A stretch of 64,000 bases of DNA from Sphingomonadaceae bacterium 3R27E2-A (GTDB taxonomy: Bacteria > Pseudomonadota > Alphaproteobacteria > Sphingomonadales > Sphingomonadaceae). Positions 44,795 to 52,547 of the stretch are shown here, in pieces. The first letter of the stretch is position 1. Each line of letters opens with the position of its first letter. A program made the position numbers and the translations under genes. The notes under the pieces were generated by a model that was not told where the DNA came from, did no database searches, and saw only the letters and a list, made by a program, of their open reading frames with translations. The DNA lies in the NCBI GenBank assembly GCA_005503165.1, contig SCNT01000018.1, forward strand, positions 25,847-89,846, read 5' to 3'.

Positions 44795-45526
44795 ATGACC
44801 GACCCCGGTCCGGGCCGCAGCGGCGGCGCGATGGTCGAATTCGACCGCGTCGGGCTGCGCTACGGCCCCGACGCCGAGGTGCTCGCCGACATCAGCTTCA
44901 ACCTCCAGCCCGGCAGCTTCTATTTCCTCACCGGCCCATCGGGCGCGGGCAAGACCTCGCTGCTCAAGATGCTCTATCTTGCGCAGCGGCCGAGCCGCGG
45001 GCTGGTTCGCCTGTTCGGCGAGGACCTTGTCCATATGCCGCGCCACCGCCTGCCCGGTTTCCGCCGCCGCATCGGTGTGGTGTTTCAGGATTTCCGCCTG
45101 ATCCCGCACCTCTCGGCGCGCGACAATATCGCGCTGCCCCTGCGCATTGCGGGGGTCAGCGAGGAGGATCTGTCGGGCCCGGTCGGCGAGATGCTGAGCT
45201 GGATCGGCCTCGACGAGCGCGCGCACGCCTTTCCCCCGACCTTGTCGGGCGGCGAACAGCAGCGCGTCGCAATCGCGCGCGCGGTGATCGCGCGCCCGCA
45301 ACTGCTCGTCGCCGACGAACCGACGGGCAACGTCGATCCCGAGATGGCGATGCGGCTGCTGGGGCTGTTCGAGGCCCTCAACCGCCTCGGCACCACGGTC
45401 GTCGTCGCGACGCACGACATCCACCTGATCAGCCGCATCGACAATGCGCAGATGATGCGGCTGGAAAAGGGCCGCCTCGCCGACCCCACCGGCGCGCTGC
45501 GCTATCCGCCGGCGAACAAGGTCTAG
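44795..45526 (+). CDS. ftsE: FtsE, cell-division ABC-type ATPase
   Basis: About 243 residues. Walker A GPSGAGKTS, Q-loop VFQDFRLIPH, signature LSGGEQQR, Walker B LLVADEPTG and H-loop ATHDI are all present. FtsE drives FtsX to switch on septal peptidoglycan hydrolases. ATG at 44795 is preferred; ATG at 44831 directly before VEFDRVGLRYG is possible and closer to the family length. Followed by ftsX after 16 nt. Confidence 0.95.
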   Translation: MTDPGPGRSGGAMVEFDRVGLRYGPDAEVLADISFNLQPGSFYFLTGPSGAGKTSLLKMLYLAQRPSRGLVRLFGEDLVHMPRHRLPGFRRRIGVVFQDFRLIPHLSARDNIALPLRIAGVSEEDLSGPVGEMLSWIGLDERAHAFPPTLSGGEQQRVAIARAVIARPQLLVADEPTGNVDPEMAMRLLGLFEALNRLGTTVVVATHDIHLISRIDNAQMMRLEKGRLADPTGALRYPPANKV

Positions 45527-45542
45527 GCGGGGGCTGGGCGTC

Positions 45543-46448
45543 ATGATCATCCCGCGCGTTCCCGTCCAGCACCGCCGCCTGCTGCCCGACCGCCGCCTGT
45601 CGGGTCCGACGCCGTGGGTCATCGCGATCCTGATGATGCTCACCCTGCTTGCCGCCGCCGCGGGGGTGGGCCTCGCGCGCGCCGCGAACAATATCGGCGA
45701 CGCGATCGCGGGCCGCGTGACGGTGCAGATCGTCACCGCCAATCCGGTGACGCGCGCCGAACAGGCCGCGGCGCTTCGCCGCCAGGCGCTGGCGCAGCCT
45801 TATGTGCACGCCGCGCGCCAGGTGGAGCAGGACGAACTGCTCGCGACGCTCGGCCAGTGGCTCGGCAGCGCGGGGGGCGACGACCCGGTGCTGCGCTCGC
45901 TGCCGCTGCCCGCCCTGGTCGACATCGACTTCGTCGGCGGCGACCGCGCGGGGCAGCTGTCGCAGCTCCGCGCACTGGTAGCCGAGGTCGCCCCCGGCGC
46001 GCGCGTCATTCCGCACGCCGAATGGCTGGGGCCCGTCGCGCGGCTGATCCGCAGCCTCGCATGGGTCGCCGCGGGGCTCGTCCTCTTGATGACGATCGCA
46101 AGCGGCGCGGTGGTGATCATGACCGCGCGCGCCGCGCTGGGCACCCATTATGCGACGATCGAGATGCTCCACCTGATCGGCGCGACCGACCGCCAGATCA
46201 CGCGGCTGTTCCAGCGCCGCATCGCGATCGACACCGCTTACGGGATCGCGCTCGGCACCGTCGTCGCCGCCGCGATCATCCTGCTCATCAGCTGGCAATG
46301 GTCGGGGGTGACTTCCGGACTCGCCGCGACCGCGTCGCTCGGGCCGATGGGCTGGGCGCTCTTGCTGGCGCTGCCGCTATTGGCTATCGCGCTCGCAGCC
46401 CTGACCGCGCGGCTGACCCTGCTGTCCGCGCTCAAGAAGATTTTATGA
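45543..46448 (+). CDS. ftsX: FtsX, cell-division permease-like protein
   Basis: Three hundred one residues with four membrane segments: one near 27-45, an extracytoplasmic domain, then three near 172-200, 222-250 and 262-290. GTHYATIEMLHLIGATDRQITRLFQRR is the conserved cytoplasmic loop. Works with FtsE in divisome control. The stop overlaps the next ATG. Confidence 0.92.
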   Translation: MIIPRVPVQHRRLLPDRRLSGPTPWVIAILMMLTLLAAAAGVGLARAANNIGDAIAGRVTVQIVTANPVTRAEQAAALRRQALAQPYVHAARQVEQDELLATLGQWLGSAGGDDPVLRSLPLPALVDIDFVGGDRAGQLSQLRALVAEVAPGARVIPHAEWLGPVARLIRSLAWVAAGLVLLMTIASGAVVIMTARAALGTHYATIEMLHLIGATDRQITRLFQRRIAIDTAYGIALGTVVAAAIILLISWQWSGVTSGLAATASLGPMGWALLLALPLLAIALAALTARLTLLSALKKIL

Positions 46449-46975
46449 TCAAGCGCATCCTCTCCCTCCTCTTCCTGGCCTGGGTGCTCGGCTTCGCGTG
46501 GTTCGCGCTGCTGCCGCCTTTGCCCGCCGGCGCGCAGAAGACCGACGCGATCGTCGTGCTCACCGGCGGCCCGGGCCGCATCGACCGCGCGCTCGAACGT
46601 TTGGAAGCCGGCGATGCCAAGCGCCTTCTGATCAGCGGCGTCGCGCGCGAGGTGAAGCCGCGCGAACTCGCCGCCGAGTATAAGCGGCCCGAGGAACTGT
46701 TCGACTGCTGCATCGCGCTTGGCTTCGAGGCCGAGGATACGCGCTCGAACGCGACCGAGGTCGCGACCTGGGTTGCGCGGCGCAACTATAGGAGCGTGCG
46801 GCTGATCACGACAGACTGGCACATGCGCCGCGCCGAATATGAGCTGGCGCGCGCGGTCGGCGACAAGGTGACGATCGTCCCCGACGCGGTACGCAGCGAG
46901 CCGAGTTTCGCGACGCTGTTTCGCGAATATCATAAATATCTCGCCGGGCTGGCGGGCGGGCTCCTCGGTCTCTAG
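46445..46975 (+). CDS. YdcF/ElyC-type DUF218 protein
   Basis: One hundred seventy-six residues. An N-terminal membrane anchor (residues 2-20) is followed by DAIVVLTGGPGRIDRALERLE, KRLLISGV, DTRSNATEVA and ITTDWHMRRAEYE, the DUF218 motifs. In E. coli the ElyC protein of this family affects peptidoglycan or lipid-carrier use; the position after ftsX fits an envelope role. Coupled by ATGA to ftsX. Confidence 0.9.
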   Translation: MIKRILSLLFLAWVLGFAWFALLPPLPAGAQKTDAIVVLTGGPGRIDRALERLEAGDAKRLLISGVAREVKPRELAAEYKRPEELFDCCIALGFEAEDTRSNATEVATWVARRNYRSVRLITTDWHMRRAEYELARAVGDKVTIVPDAVRSEPSFATLFREYHKYLAGLAGGLLGL

Positions 46976-46986
46976 AAACGGCGCCG

Positions 46987-47709
46987 ATGCGCTACACCAT
47001 CGCCCTCTTCCGTTCGATCCTCTTCTGGCTGCTCTTCGTCCTGATGAGCAGCTTCAGTTCGATCGGCGCCGTGATTGCACTGCCGATTTCGCACCGGGCG
47101 ACGATCTGGTTCGTGCGCCGCTGGGCGCAGGTCCACCGGCTGATCTGCCGCTTCGTGCTGGGGCACCGGATCGTCGTCGAGGGCGCAATGCCCGACATCC
47201 CCGTGCTCTATGTCTTCAAGCATGAGGGCGCGTTCGAGACGATCGAGCAGCCCTGGCTGTTCAGGCACCCCGCGGTCTTCGCCAAGGAAGAGCTGTTCTC
47301 GATCCCCGTCTGGGGCAAGGCCGCGCAGTTCTACGGGTTGATCCCGGTCGACCGCGACGGCGGCGGCAAGGCGATGCGCGCCATGCTCGGCGCCGCCAAG
47401 GCCGCGCTCGCCGCCGGACGCCCGCTCGTGCTGTTCGCCGAAGGCACGCGCGTCCCGCACGGCAAGGCGCCGCCGCTGCGCCCGGGCTTCGCGGGCATGT
47501 ACCGGCTGCTCGGCATCGACGTGATTCCCGTCGCGGTGAACAGCGGCCGCGCCTATCCGCCGCGCCGCTGGGTCAAATGGCCGGGCACGATCACCTACAA
47601 GATCGGCGAGACCATCCCCGCCGGCCTGCCGCGCGAAGAAGCCGAGGAGCGCGTCTGGCGCGCGATCAACGCGCTGAACCCGCCCGAGGCGTTGCTGGAA
47701 GGCCGCTAA
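46987..47709 (+). CDS. plsC: 1-acyl-sn-glycerol-3-phosphate acyltransferase
   Basis: Two hundred forty residues with a hydrophobic N-terminus. The catalytic HX4D motif appears as HEGAFE (Glu for Asp), as in many alphaproteobacterial PlsC homologues; block III is LFAEGTRVPHGK (FPEGTR variant) and block IV VIPVAVNSG. It adds the second acyl chain to phosphatidic acid at the inner membrane. Last gene of the ftsEX run, ending directly in a family A repeat. Confidence 0.9.
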   Translation: MRYTIALFRSILFWLLFVLMSSFSSIGAVIALPISHRATIWFVRRWAQVHRLICRFVLGHRIVVEGAMPDIPVLYVFKHEGAFETIEQPWLFRHPAVFAKEELFSIPVWGKAAQFYGLIPVDRDGGGKAMRAMLGAAKAALAAGRPLVLFAEGTRVPHGKAPPLRPGFAGMYRLLGIDVIPVAVNSGRAYPPRRWVKWPGTITYKIGETIPAGLPREEAEERVWRAINALNPPEALLEGR

Positions 47710-47845
47710 TCCTCCCTGTGACGTAGGCATGGGGAGGGGGACCGCTTGCGAAGCAAGTGGTGGAGGGGCCGACAACGCATGCGCCGTAGCCCCTCCGTCA
47801 GCGCTTCGCGCTGCCACCTCCCCATGGCTTCGCCACAGGGAGGAT
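47709..47845. repeat. Family A palindromic repeat, copy 2
   Basis: Bounded by ATCCTCCC (47709-47716) and GGGAGGAT (47838-47845). Internal units GGGGAGGGGGACC, GGTGGAGGGGCC, GCCCCTCC and CCACCTCCCCATGG occur in the order seen in copies 1 and 3. The left end overlaps the plsC stop codon, and the right end is 6 nt from the tyrA stop, so the repeat exactly fills the convergent gap. Confidence 0.85.
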
Positions 47846-47850
47846 TTCTC

Positions 47851-48753
47851 TCAATGCTTCCGCCCGAAATCAGGCGCCGCATCGTCCTGCCCCTGCTCGA
47901 TGATCGACCGCCGGATCGCGCGTGTGCGCGTGAACCAGTCCTCGAGCTTCGCGCCGTCGCCGCGGCGGATCGCCTGTTGCAGCACGGTCAGATCCTCGTT
48001 GAAGCGCTGCAAGGTCGCGAGCACCGCATCCCTGTTCGCGAGGAACACGTCGCGCCACATCACCGGGTCACTCGCCGCGATGCGCGTGAAATCGCGGAAA
48101 CCGCCCGCCGAATATTTGATAACCTCGCTCTCGGTGACCTCTTCGAGTTCGCTCGCGGTGCCGACGATCGTATAGGCGATGAGGTGCGGCAGATGGCTGG
48201 TCACCGCGAGCACCATATCATGGTGTGCGGCATCCATGACGTCCACCCGGGCGCCGAGCGCCTCCCAGAAACCGGTCAGCGCCGCGACCGCGCCTTCGGG
48301 CGCGACCGCACCCGGGGTAACGATGCACCAGCGACCCTCGAACAGGCTCGCAAAGCCCGCCGCCGGCCCGCTATTCTCGGTTCCGGCCACCGGATGCGCC
48401 GGAATGACGGCGTGGTTCGGCAGAGCTCTTGCGAGCGCCTCGGCAACGCTCGTCTTCGAGGAACCCACGTCCGAAACGATCGCATCGGCTTTCAGCCCGG
48501 GCGCGATCGCGGTCGCGGCATCGGCCATGCGTCCGACGGGCACCGCCAGGATCACCAGGTCGGCATCGGCCACCGCCTCGGCGGCATCGTCGACAATCGC
48601 ATCGCACAGCCCCAGCGCGCGGGCTTCGCCGCGCACCCCGGCGCTGGCGTCATGTCCTGCCACCGTCACGCCGGGCAGCCGCTCGGCGATCGCGCGCGCG
48701 AGCGACGAGCCGATCAGCCCCAGCCCGATGATCGCGACCTTCTCTATCGCCAT
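47851..48753 (-). CDS. tyrA: Prephenate/arogenate dehydrogenase
   Basis: Three hundred residues. GLGLIGSSLARAI at 9-21 binds NAD(P); GSSKTSVAEAL, HPVAGTENSGPAAG with the catalytic His, and MDAAHHDMVLAVTSHLPHLIAY are TyrA landmarks. It makes 4-hydroxyphenylpyruvate or tyrosine from prephenate or arogenate. There is no ACT domain or chorismate mutase. Start overlaps the hisC stop by one base (TGATG). Confidence 0.93.
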   Translation of the reverse strand: MAIEKVAIIGLGLIGSSLARAIAERLPGVTVAGHDASAGVRGEARALGLCDAIVDDAAEAVADADLVILAVPVGRMADAATAIAPGLKADAIVSDVGSSKTSVAEALARALPNHAVIPAHPVAGTENSGPAAGFASLFEGRWCIVTPGAVAPEGAVAALTGFWEALGARVDVMDAAHHDMVLAVTSHLPHLIAYTIVGTASELEEVTESEVIKYSAGGFRDFTRIAASDPVMWRDVFLANRDAVLATLQRFNEDLTVLQQAIRRGDGAKLEDWFTRTRAIRRSIIEQGQDDAAPDFGRKH

Positions 48754-49868
48754 CAGCCTTCGACCGCGGCACGGATAGCCGCCGCCAGCCCTCGCGTCTC
48801 ATCCGCGGTGCCGATTGTCATGCGCAGCGCGTTGGGCAGCCCCTGCCCCGGAAGCCAGCGCACGATATAGCCCGCATCCATCAAGCGGTTGTAGACCGTC
48901 TCGGCGCTGACCCGGCCCTCGAAAAGCACCAGCAGGAAGTTGCACGCCGACGGGACGACGCGGAGGCCATGATTGCCGAGGCTCTCGATCTCACCCGCCA
49001 GCCACGCCCGCCACTCGGCATTGTGCGCGCGGCTGTGCGCGACGAAGTCGTCGTCGCCCAATGCCGCGATCGCCGCAGCCTGCCCCGCCCGGGTGACATT
49101 GAACGGCAGGCGGATGCGGTGCAGCGCCGAAATCACGTCGGCCGACGCATAGCCCCAGCCGATGCGCTCGGCGGCGAGGCCGTGGATCTTCGAAAAGGTG
49201 CGCGTGACGAACACATTAGGCTGCGTCATGGCGAGCTCGAGCCCACCGTCGTCCTCGGCCTCGGACAGATATTCGCTATAGGCCTGATCGATCACGAACA
49301 GCACGTCCTTGGGGAGGCCCGCATACAGCCGCGCAACTTCATCGCGCGTCGCGAGCGTGCCCGTCGGATTGTTCGGATTGGCGAGATAGACGACGCGCGT
49401 CTTGTCGGTCACCGCCGCGAGCAAGGCATCGACGTCGGTCGCATAATCCTTGTCGTCGGCCTCGACCGGCACCGCGCCGACACGCCGGGCGGCAATCTCG
49501 TAAACCGCGAAGCCGTAGCGCACATAGAGAATCTCGTCACCCGCCCCGGCATAGGTGCCCGCCGCGAGGTGGAGCAATTCGTCCGACCCGTTGCCGCAGA
49601 TCACCCGTGCCGGATCGAGCCCGAATTTCGCCGCGATCGTCGCGCGCAATTCGTTCGACCCCGGATCGGGATAGCGCGACAACGCATCGGCCGCGCCCTG
49701 CGCGGCGGCGAAGGCCGCGCGTGCCTTGTCGCCGGTCCCGAGCGGATTCTCGTTCGCGCTCAGCTTGATCAGCGGGCGTCCGTCGGTCCCCGCCGACTTG
49801 CCGGGAACATAGGGAGCGATGCCGCTGATCCACGGCTTCGGCGTAAGGGTCGGGGTCGTGTCGGTCAT
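48753..49868 (-). CDS. hisC: Histidinol-phosphate aminotransferase
   Basis: Fold-type I PLP enzyme of 371 residues. [10 protein letters not shown] and RYPDPG at the N-terminus, NPNNPTG near 165, DQAYSEY, and [16 protein letters not shown] with the PLP Lys. With tyrA alongside it may also transaminate prephenate or aromatic keto acids. ATG at 49868 is chosen; the open extension upstream crosses the metX promoter gap. Divergent from metX with 79 nt between. Confidence 0.94.
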   Translation of the reverse strand: MTDTTPTLTPKPWISGIAPYVPGKSAGTDGRPLIKLSANENPLGTGDKARAAFAAAQGAADALSRYPDPGSNELRATIAAKFGLDPARVICGNGSDELLHLAAGTYAGAGDEILYVRYGFAVYEIAARRVGAVPVEADDKDYATDVDALLAAVTDKTRVVYLANPNNPTGTLATRDEVARLYAGLPKDVLFVIDQAYSEYLSEAEDDGGLELAMTQPNVFVTRTFSKIHGLAAERIGWGYASADVISALHRIRLPFNVTRAGQAAAIAALGDDDFVAHSRAHNAEWRAWLAGEIESLGNHGLRVVPSACNFLLVLFEGRVSAETVYNRLMDAGYIVRWLPGQGLPNALRMTIGTADETRGLAAAIRAAVEG

Positions 49869-49908
49869 GCCGCGGCGTTTAGCGCGTGCGCGCGCCGAGT
49901 CCAGCACG

Positions 49909-49937
49909 TTGACAGCCCCCGCCCAGCCGCTTAGCCC
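49909..49937 (+). promoter_or_regulatory. Putative metX promoter
   Basis: TTGACA (49909-49914), 17-nt spacer, TAGCCC (49932-49937). The start site would fall about 4-6 nt before the metX ATG, so the mRNA would be nearly leaderless; there is no Shine-Dalgarno before that ATG, which fits. Confidence 0.4.
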
Positions 49938-49947
49938 CGCGCGCACC

Positions 49948-51069
49948 ATGGCGAGCGCGCTCCACCAGATAGTGCACCAGAGCGTGACGATTTCCGCGAT
50001 GCTGCCGCTCGACAGCGGCCAGTCGCTGCCGTCGGTCACGATTGCCTGGCAAAGCTATGGCGCGCTGAACGCCGACAGGTCGAACGCGGTCCTCATCTGC
50101 CACGCGCTGACCGGCGACCAATATGTCGCGAGCGACCATCCCGCGACGGGCAAACCCGGCTGGTGGGCGCGCATGGTCGGGCCCGGCAAGCCGATCGACA
50201 CCGACCGTTTCCATGTCATCTGCGCCAACGTGCTCGGCAGCTGCATGGGGTCGAGCGGCCCCGCGACCCCCGATCCGGCGACCGGCGCCCCGCTCGGCAT
50301 GGCCTTTCCGGTGATCACCATCGGCGACATGGTGCGCGCGCAGGCGATGCTGCTCGATCATCTCGGCATCGACCGGCTGCACGCGGTGATCGGCGGCTCG
50401 ATGGGCGGCATGCAGACGCTCGCCTGGGCGGCGAACTATCCCGAGCGACTCGAACGCGCGCTGGTGATCGCCAGCGCGGCGCGCCATTCGGCGCAGAATA
50501 TAGCCTTTCACGAGGTCGGGCGGCAGGCGATCATGGCCGACCCCGACTGGCAGGGCGGCCAATATTATGGCAGCGCGCGCGCACCCACCAAGGGGCTCGC
50601 GGTCGCACGCATGGCCGCGCATATCACCTATCTCTCCGAAGCCGGGCTCACCGAGAAATTCGGCCGCCGGCTGCAGGCGCGCGACATCAAGAGCTTCGGC
50701 TTCGACGCCGATTTCCAGATCGAATCCTATCTCAGGCACCAGGGGCTCGCCTTCACCGATCGCTTCGACGCCAACGCCTATCTCTACATCACCCGCGCGA
50801 TGGACTATTTCGACCTCGCCGACCCGCACGACGGCCGCCTCGCGGGCGCCTTTGCGGGCGCCAGGGACGTGCGCTTCACTCTCGTCAGCTTCGATACCGA
50901 CTGGCTCTATCCGACCGCCGAATCGCGCCGCATCGTCCAGGCGCTGCAGAGCGTCGGCGCCGCGGCGAGCTTCGTCGAGCTGTCGGCGCCCTATGGGCAC
51001 GACTCGTTCCTGCTCGACGTGCCCGCGCTCGACCGGCTCGTCGCGGGCGCGCTCGGGAGCGTCTTCTGA
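49948..51069 (+). CDS. metX: Homoserine O-acyltransferase
   Basis: Alpha/beta-hydrolase of 373 residues that acylates homoserine for methionine synthesis. GGSMGGMQ near 149-156 carries the nucleophile Ser, DTDWLYP and GHDSFL carry the Asp and His. [10 protein letters not shown] and [12 protein letters not shown] form the oxyanion and acyl pocket; whether it uses acetyl- or succinyl-CoA cannot be told. ATG at 49948 gives the family length. Stop overlaps metW by one base. Confidence 0.95.
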   Translation: MASALHQIVHQSVTISAMLPLDSGQSLPSVTIAWQSYGALNADRSNAVLICHALTGDQYVASDHPATGKPGWWARMVGPGKPIDTDRFHVICANVLGSCMGSSGPATPDPATGAPLGMAFPVITIGDMVRAQAMLLDHLGIDRLHAVIGGSMGGMQTLAWAANYPERLERALVIASAARHSAQNIAFHEVGRQAIMADPDWQGGQYYGSARAPTKGLAVARMAAHITYLSEAGLTEKFGRRLQARDIKSFGFDADFQIESYLRHQGLAFTDRFDANAYLYITRAMDYFDLADPHDGRLAGAFAGARDVRFTLVSFDTDWLYPTAESRRIVQALQSVGAAASFVELSAPYGHDSFLLDVPALDRLVAGALGSVF

Positions 51070-51656
51070 TGGCGCTGCGCCCCGACCTCGCGATCATCGC
51101 CGACGCCGTGCCGCCATCGGCGCGCGTGCTCGACGTCGGCTGCGGCGACGGCGAGCTGATGGAAGCGCTGCGCGCCAAGGGCGTCGACGCACGCGGGCTC
51201 GAGATCGACCCGGCGAACGTCACCGCGGCGATCGCGCGCGGCCAGTCGGTGGTGCAAGGCGACGCCAACCGCGACCTCGCCGACTATCCCGACGATGCGT
51301 TCGATTATGCGATCCTGTCGCAGACACTGCAGACCACCGAGCGCCCCGATCTGGTGGTGGGCGAACTGCTGCGCATCGCGCCGCGCGCCTTCGTCAGCTT
51401 TCCCAATTTCGCGCATTGGCGCATCCGGCTGGCGCTGCTGTGGGGCGGACGCATGCCGGTGACGCGGCTGCTGCCCGTCGCCTGGTACGAGACGCCGAAC
51501 ATCCACCATGTCACGGTCAGCGACTTCCGCGACCTCGTCCGCTCCAAGGGCATTCGCGTCGAGCGCGTCTGGCACCTCTCGGGCGACAAGCCGACGAGCG
51601 ACGCCGCCGCGAGCTGGCGGGCGGAACATGCGATCTTCCTGATCAGCCGCGCCTGA
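51069..51656 (+). CDS. metW: MetW, methyltransferase-fold partner of MetX
   Basis: One hundred ninety-five residues. SAM motif VLDVGCGDGELMEAL at 20-34, then DAFDYAILSQTLQTTERPD and FPNFAHWRIRLALLWGGRMP, the MetW-specific segment. The pair metX-metW is standard in proteobacteria and MetW supports MetX activity. Coupled by TGATG. Confidence 0.95.
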   Translation: MALRPDLAIIADAVPPSARVLDVGCGDGELMEALRAKGVDARGLEIDPANVTAAIARGQSVVQGDANRDLADYPDDAFDYAILSQTLQTTERPDLVVGELLRIAPRAFVSFPNFAHWRIRLALLWGGRMPVTRLLPVAWYETPNIHHVTVSDFRDLVRSKGIRVERVWHLSGDKPTSDAAASWRAEHAIFLISRA

Positions 51657-51689
51657 CCTGCCCTCCCGCCGGCGGAGGGGAGCAAATAC

Positions 51690-52331
51690 TCACCTTTTCC
51701 GGATCCCGTCGGCGATCAGCGCATTGGCGCGTGCCGCCACGGCGGCAACATCGTCGCTCGGGTCCCATACGCCGTAGCGAAGCCCGAGGAAGACGTTCAT
51801 CCCCATGATCGCCCAGGCCTCGACCTCGCCGACGCCGCCGCGCAGATCGCCTGCATCGGCACCAGCCGCCAATCGCGCCGCGATGCGCTCGGCGGTCGAG
51901 GCGTAGTGATTGCGGAAGCTCTCGGGATCGACGAATTCGGCCTCATCGACGATGCGGTAGATTTCCTGATGTTCGCGCGCGAACTCGAGGAACGCCGCCA
52001 GCGCACGCGCCTCGGCGTCGATCGCGTCGGTCGCGGTTTCCATCGCGGGGGCGACATGGTCGCGCACGCGCCCCGACATATCGGCGACGAGCGCGCGGAA
52101 GATCGCGTCCTTCGAATCGAAATAGGTGTAGAAGCTGCCGAGCGCGGTCCCCGCGCGGCGCGTGATTCCGCTGATCGACGCCTCGTGGAAACCGCGTTCG
52201 CCGAATTCGATTGCCGCGGCGTCGAGCAGTTTGCGCAAAGTCCGCCGCCCGCGCTCGGTGCGCGGGACCTTGTCCGAAGGGCCCGCTTGGCCCTCGACCC
52301 CTGGCGCGGACATGCGCGGCTGGTCCATCAT
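51690..52331 (-). CDS. TetR family regulator, divergent from a TonB receptor
   Basis: Two hundred thirteen residues. HTH near 30-75 with SGITRRAGTALGSFYTYFDSKDAIF. The C-terminal part has FLEFAREHQEIYRIVDEAEFVDPESFRNHY, similar to TetR_C regulators linked to lipid or steroid-like ligands. A perfect 16-nt dyad lies in the gap to the receptor gene, so it probably controls that gene and itself. Confidence 0.9.
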   Translation of the reverse strand: MMDQPRMSAPGVEGQAGPSDKVPRTERGRRTLRKLLDAAAIEFGERGFHEASISGITRRAGTALGSFYTYFDSKDAIFRALVADMSGRVRDHVAPAMETATDAIDAEARALAAFLEFAREHQEIYRIVDEAEFVDPESFRNHYASTAERIAARLAAGADAGDLRGGVGEVEAWAIMGMNVFLGLRYGVWDPSDDVAAVAARANALIADGIRKR

Positions 52332-52433
52332 CTGTCCTTCCGTCCTCCCCCACGGACGACCGGCGCATCGAGAAGCGCGGTCAAGCGTGGCTTTTTCGCA
52401 TCACCGCGCCCCAAAAGACAGCGGATAAATATT

Positions 52434-52449
52434 CCAAGTTGAAACTTGG
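52434..52449. promoter_or_regulatory. Perfect 16-nt dyad, TetR operator candidate
   Basis: CCAAGTT-GA-AACTTGG, a 7-bp inverted repeat with a 2-nt centre in the AT-rich gap between the TetR and TonB receptor genes. A TTGAAA hexamer (52439-52444) overlaps it with TATTGG 17 nt downstream (52462-52467), giving a promoter for the receptor that the dyad would block. Confidence 0.7.
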
Positions 52450-52547
52450 TTCACCTTTCATTATTGGGTGCGGCGCGGCTTGGCAAGACCGGCCCAAGAA
52501 AATCGAAAAAGGGTGGCGCTGCGCCGCCCCTGTCATGGGAGACCCAC

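Noticed and set aside
49869..49947. SAM-type riboswitch before metX
   Set aside because: The gap is only 79 nt, with no SAM-II or SAM/SAH motif visible.
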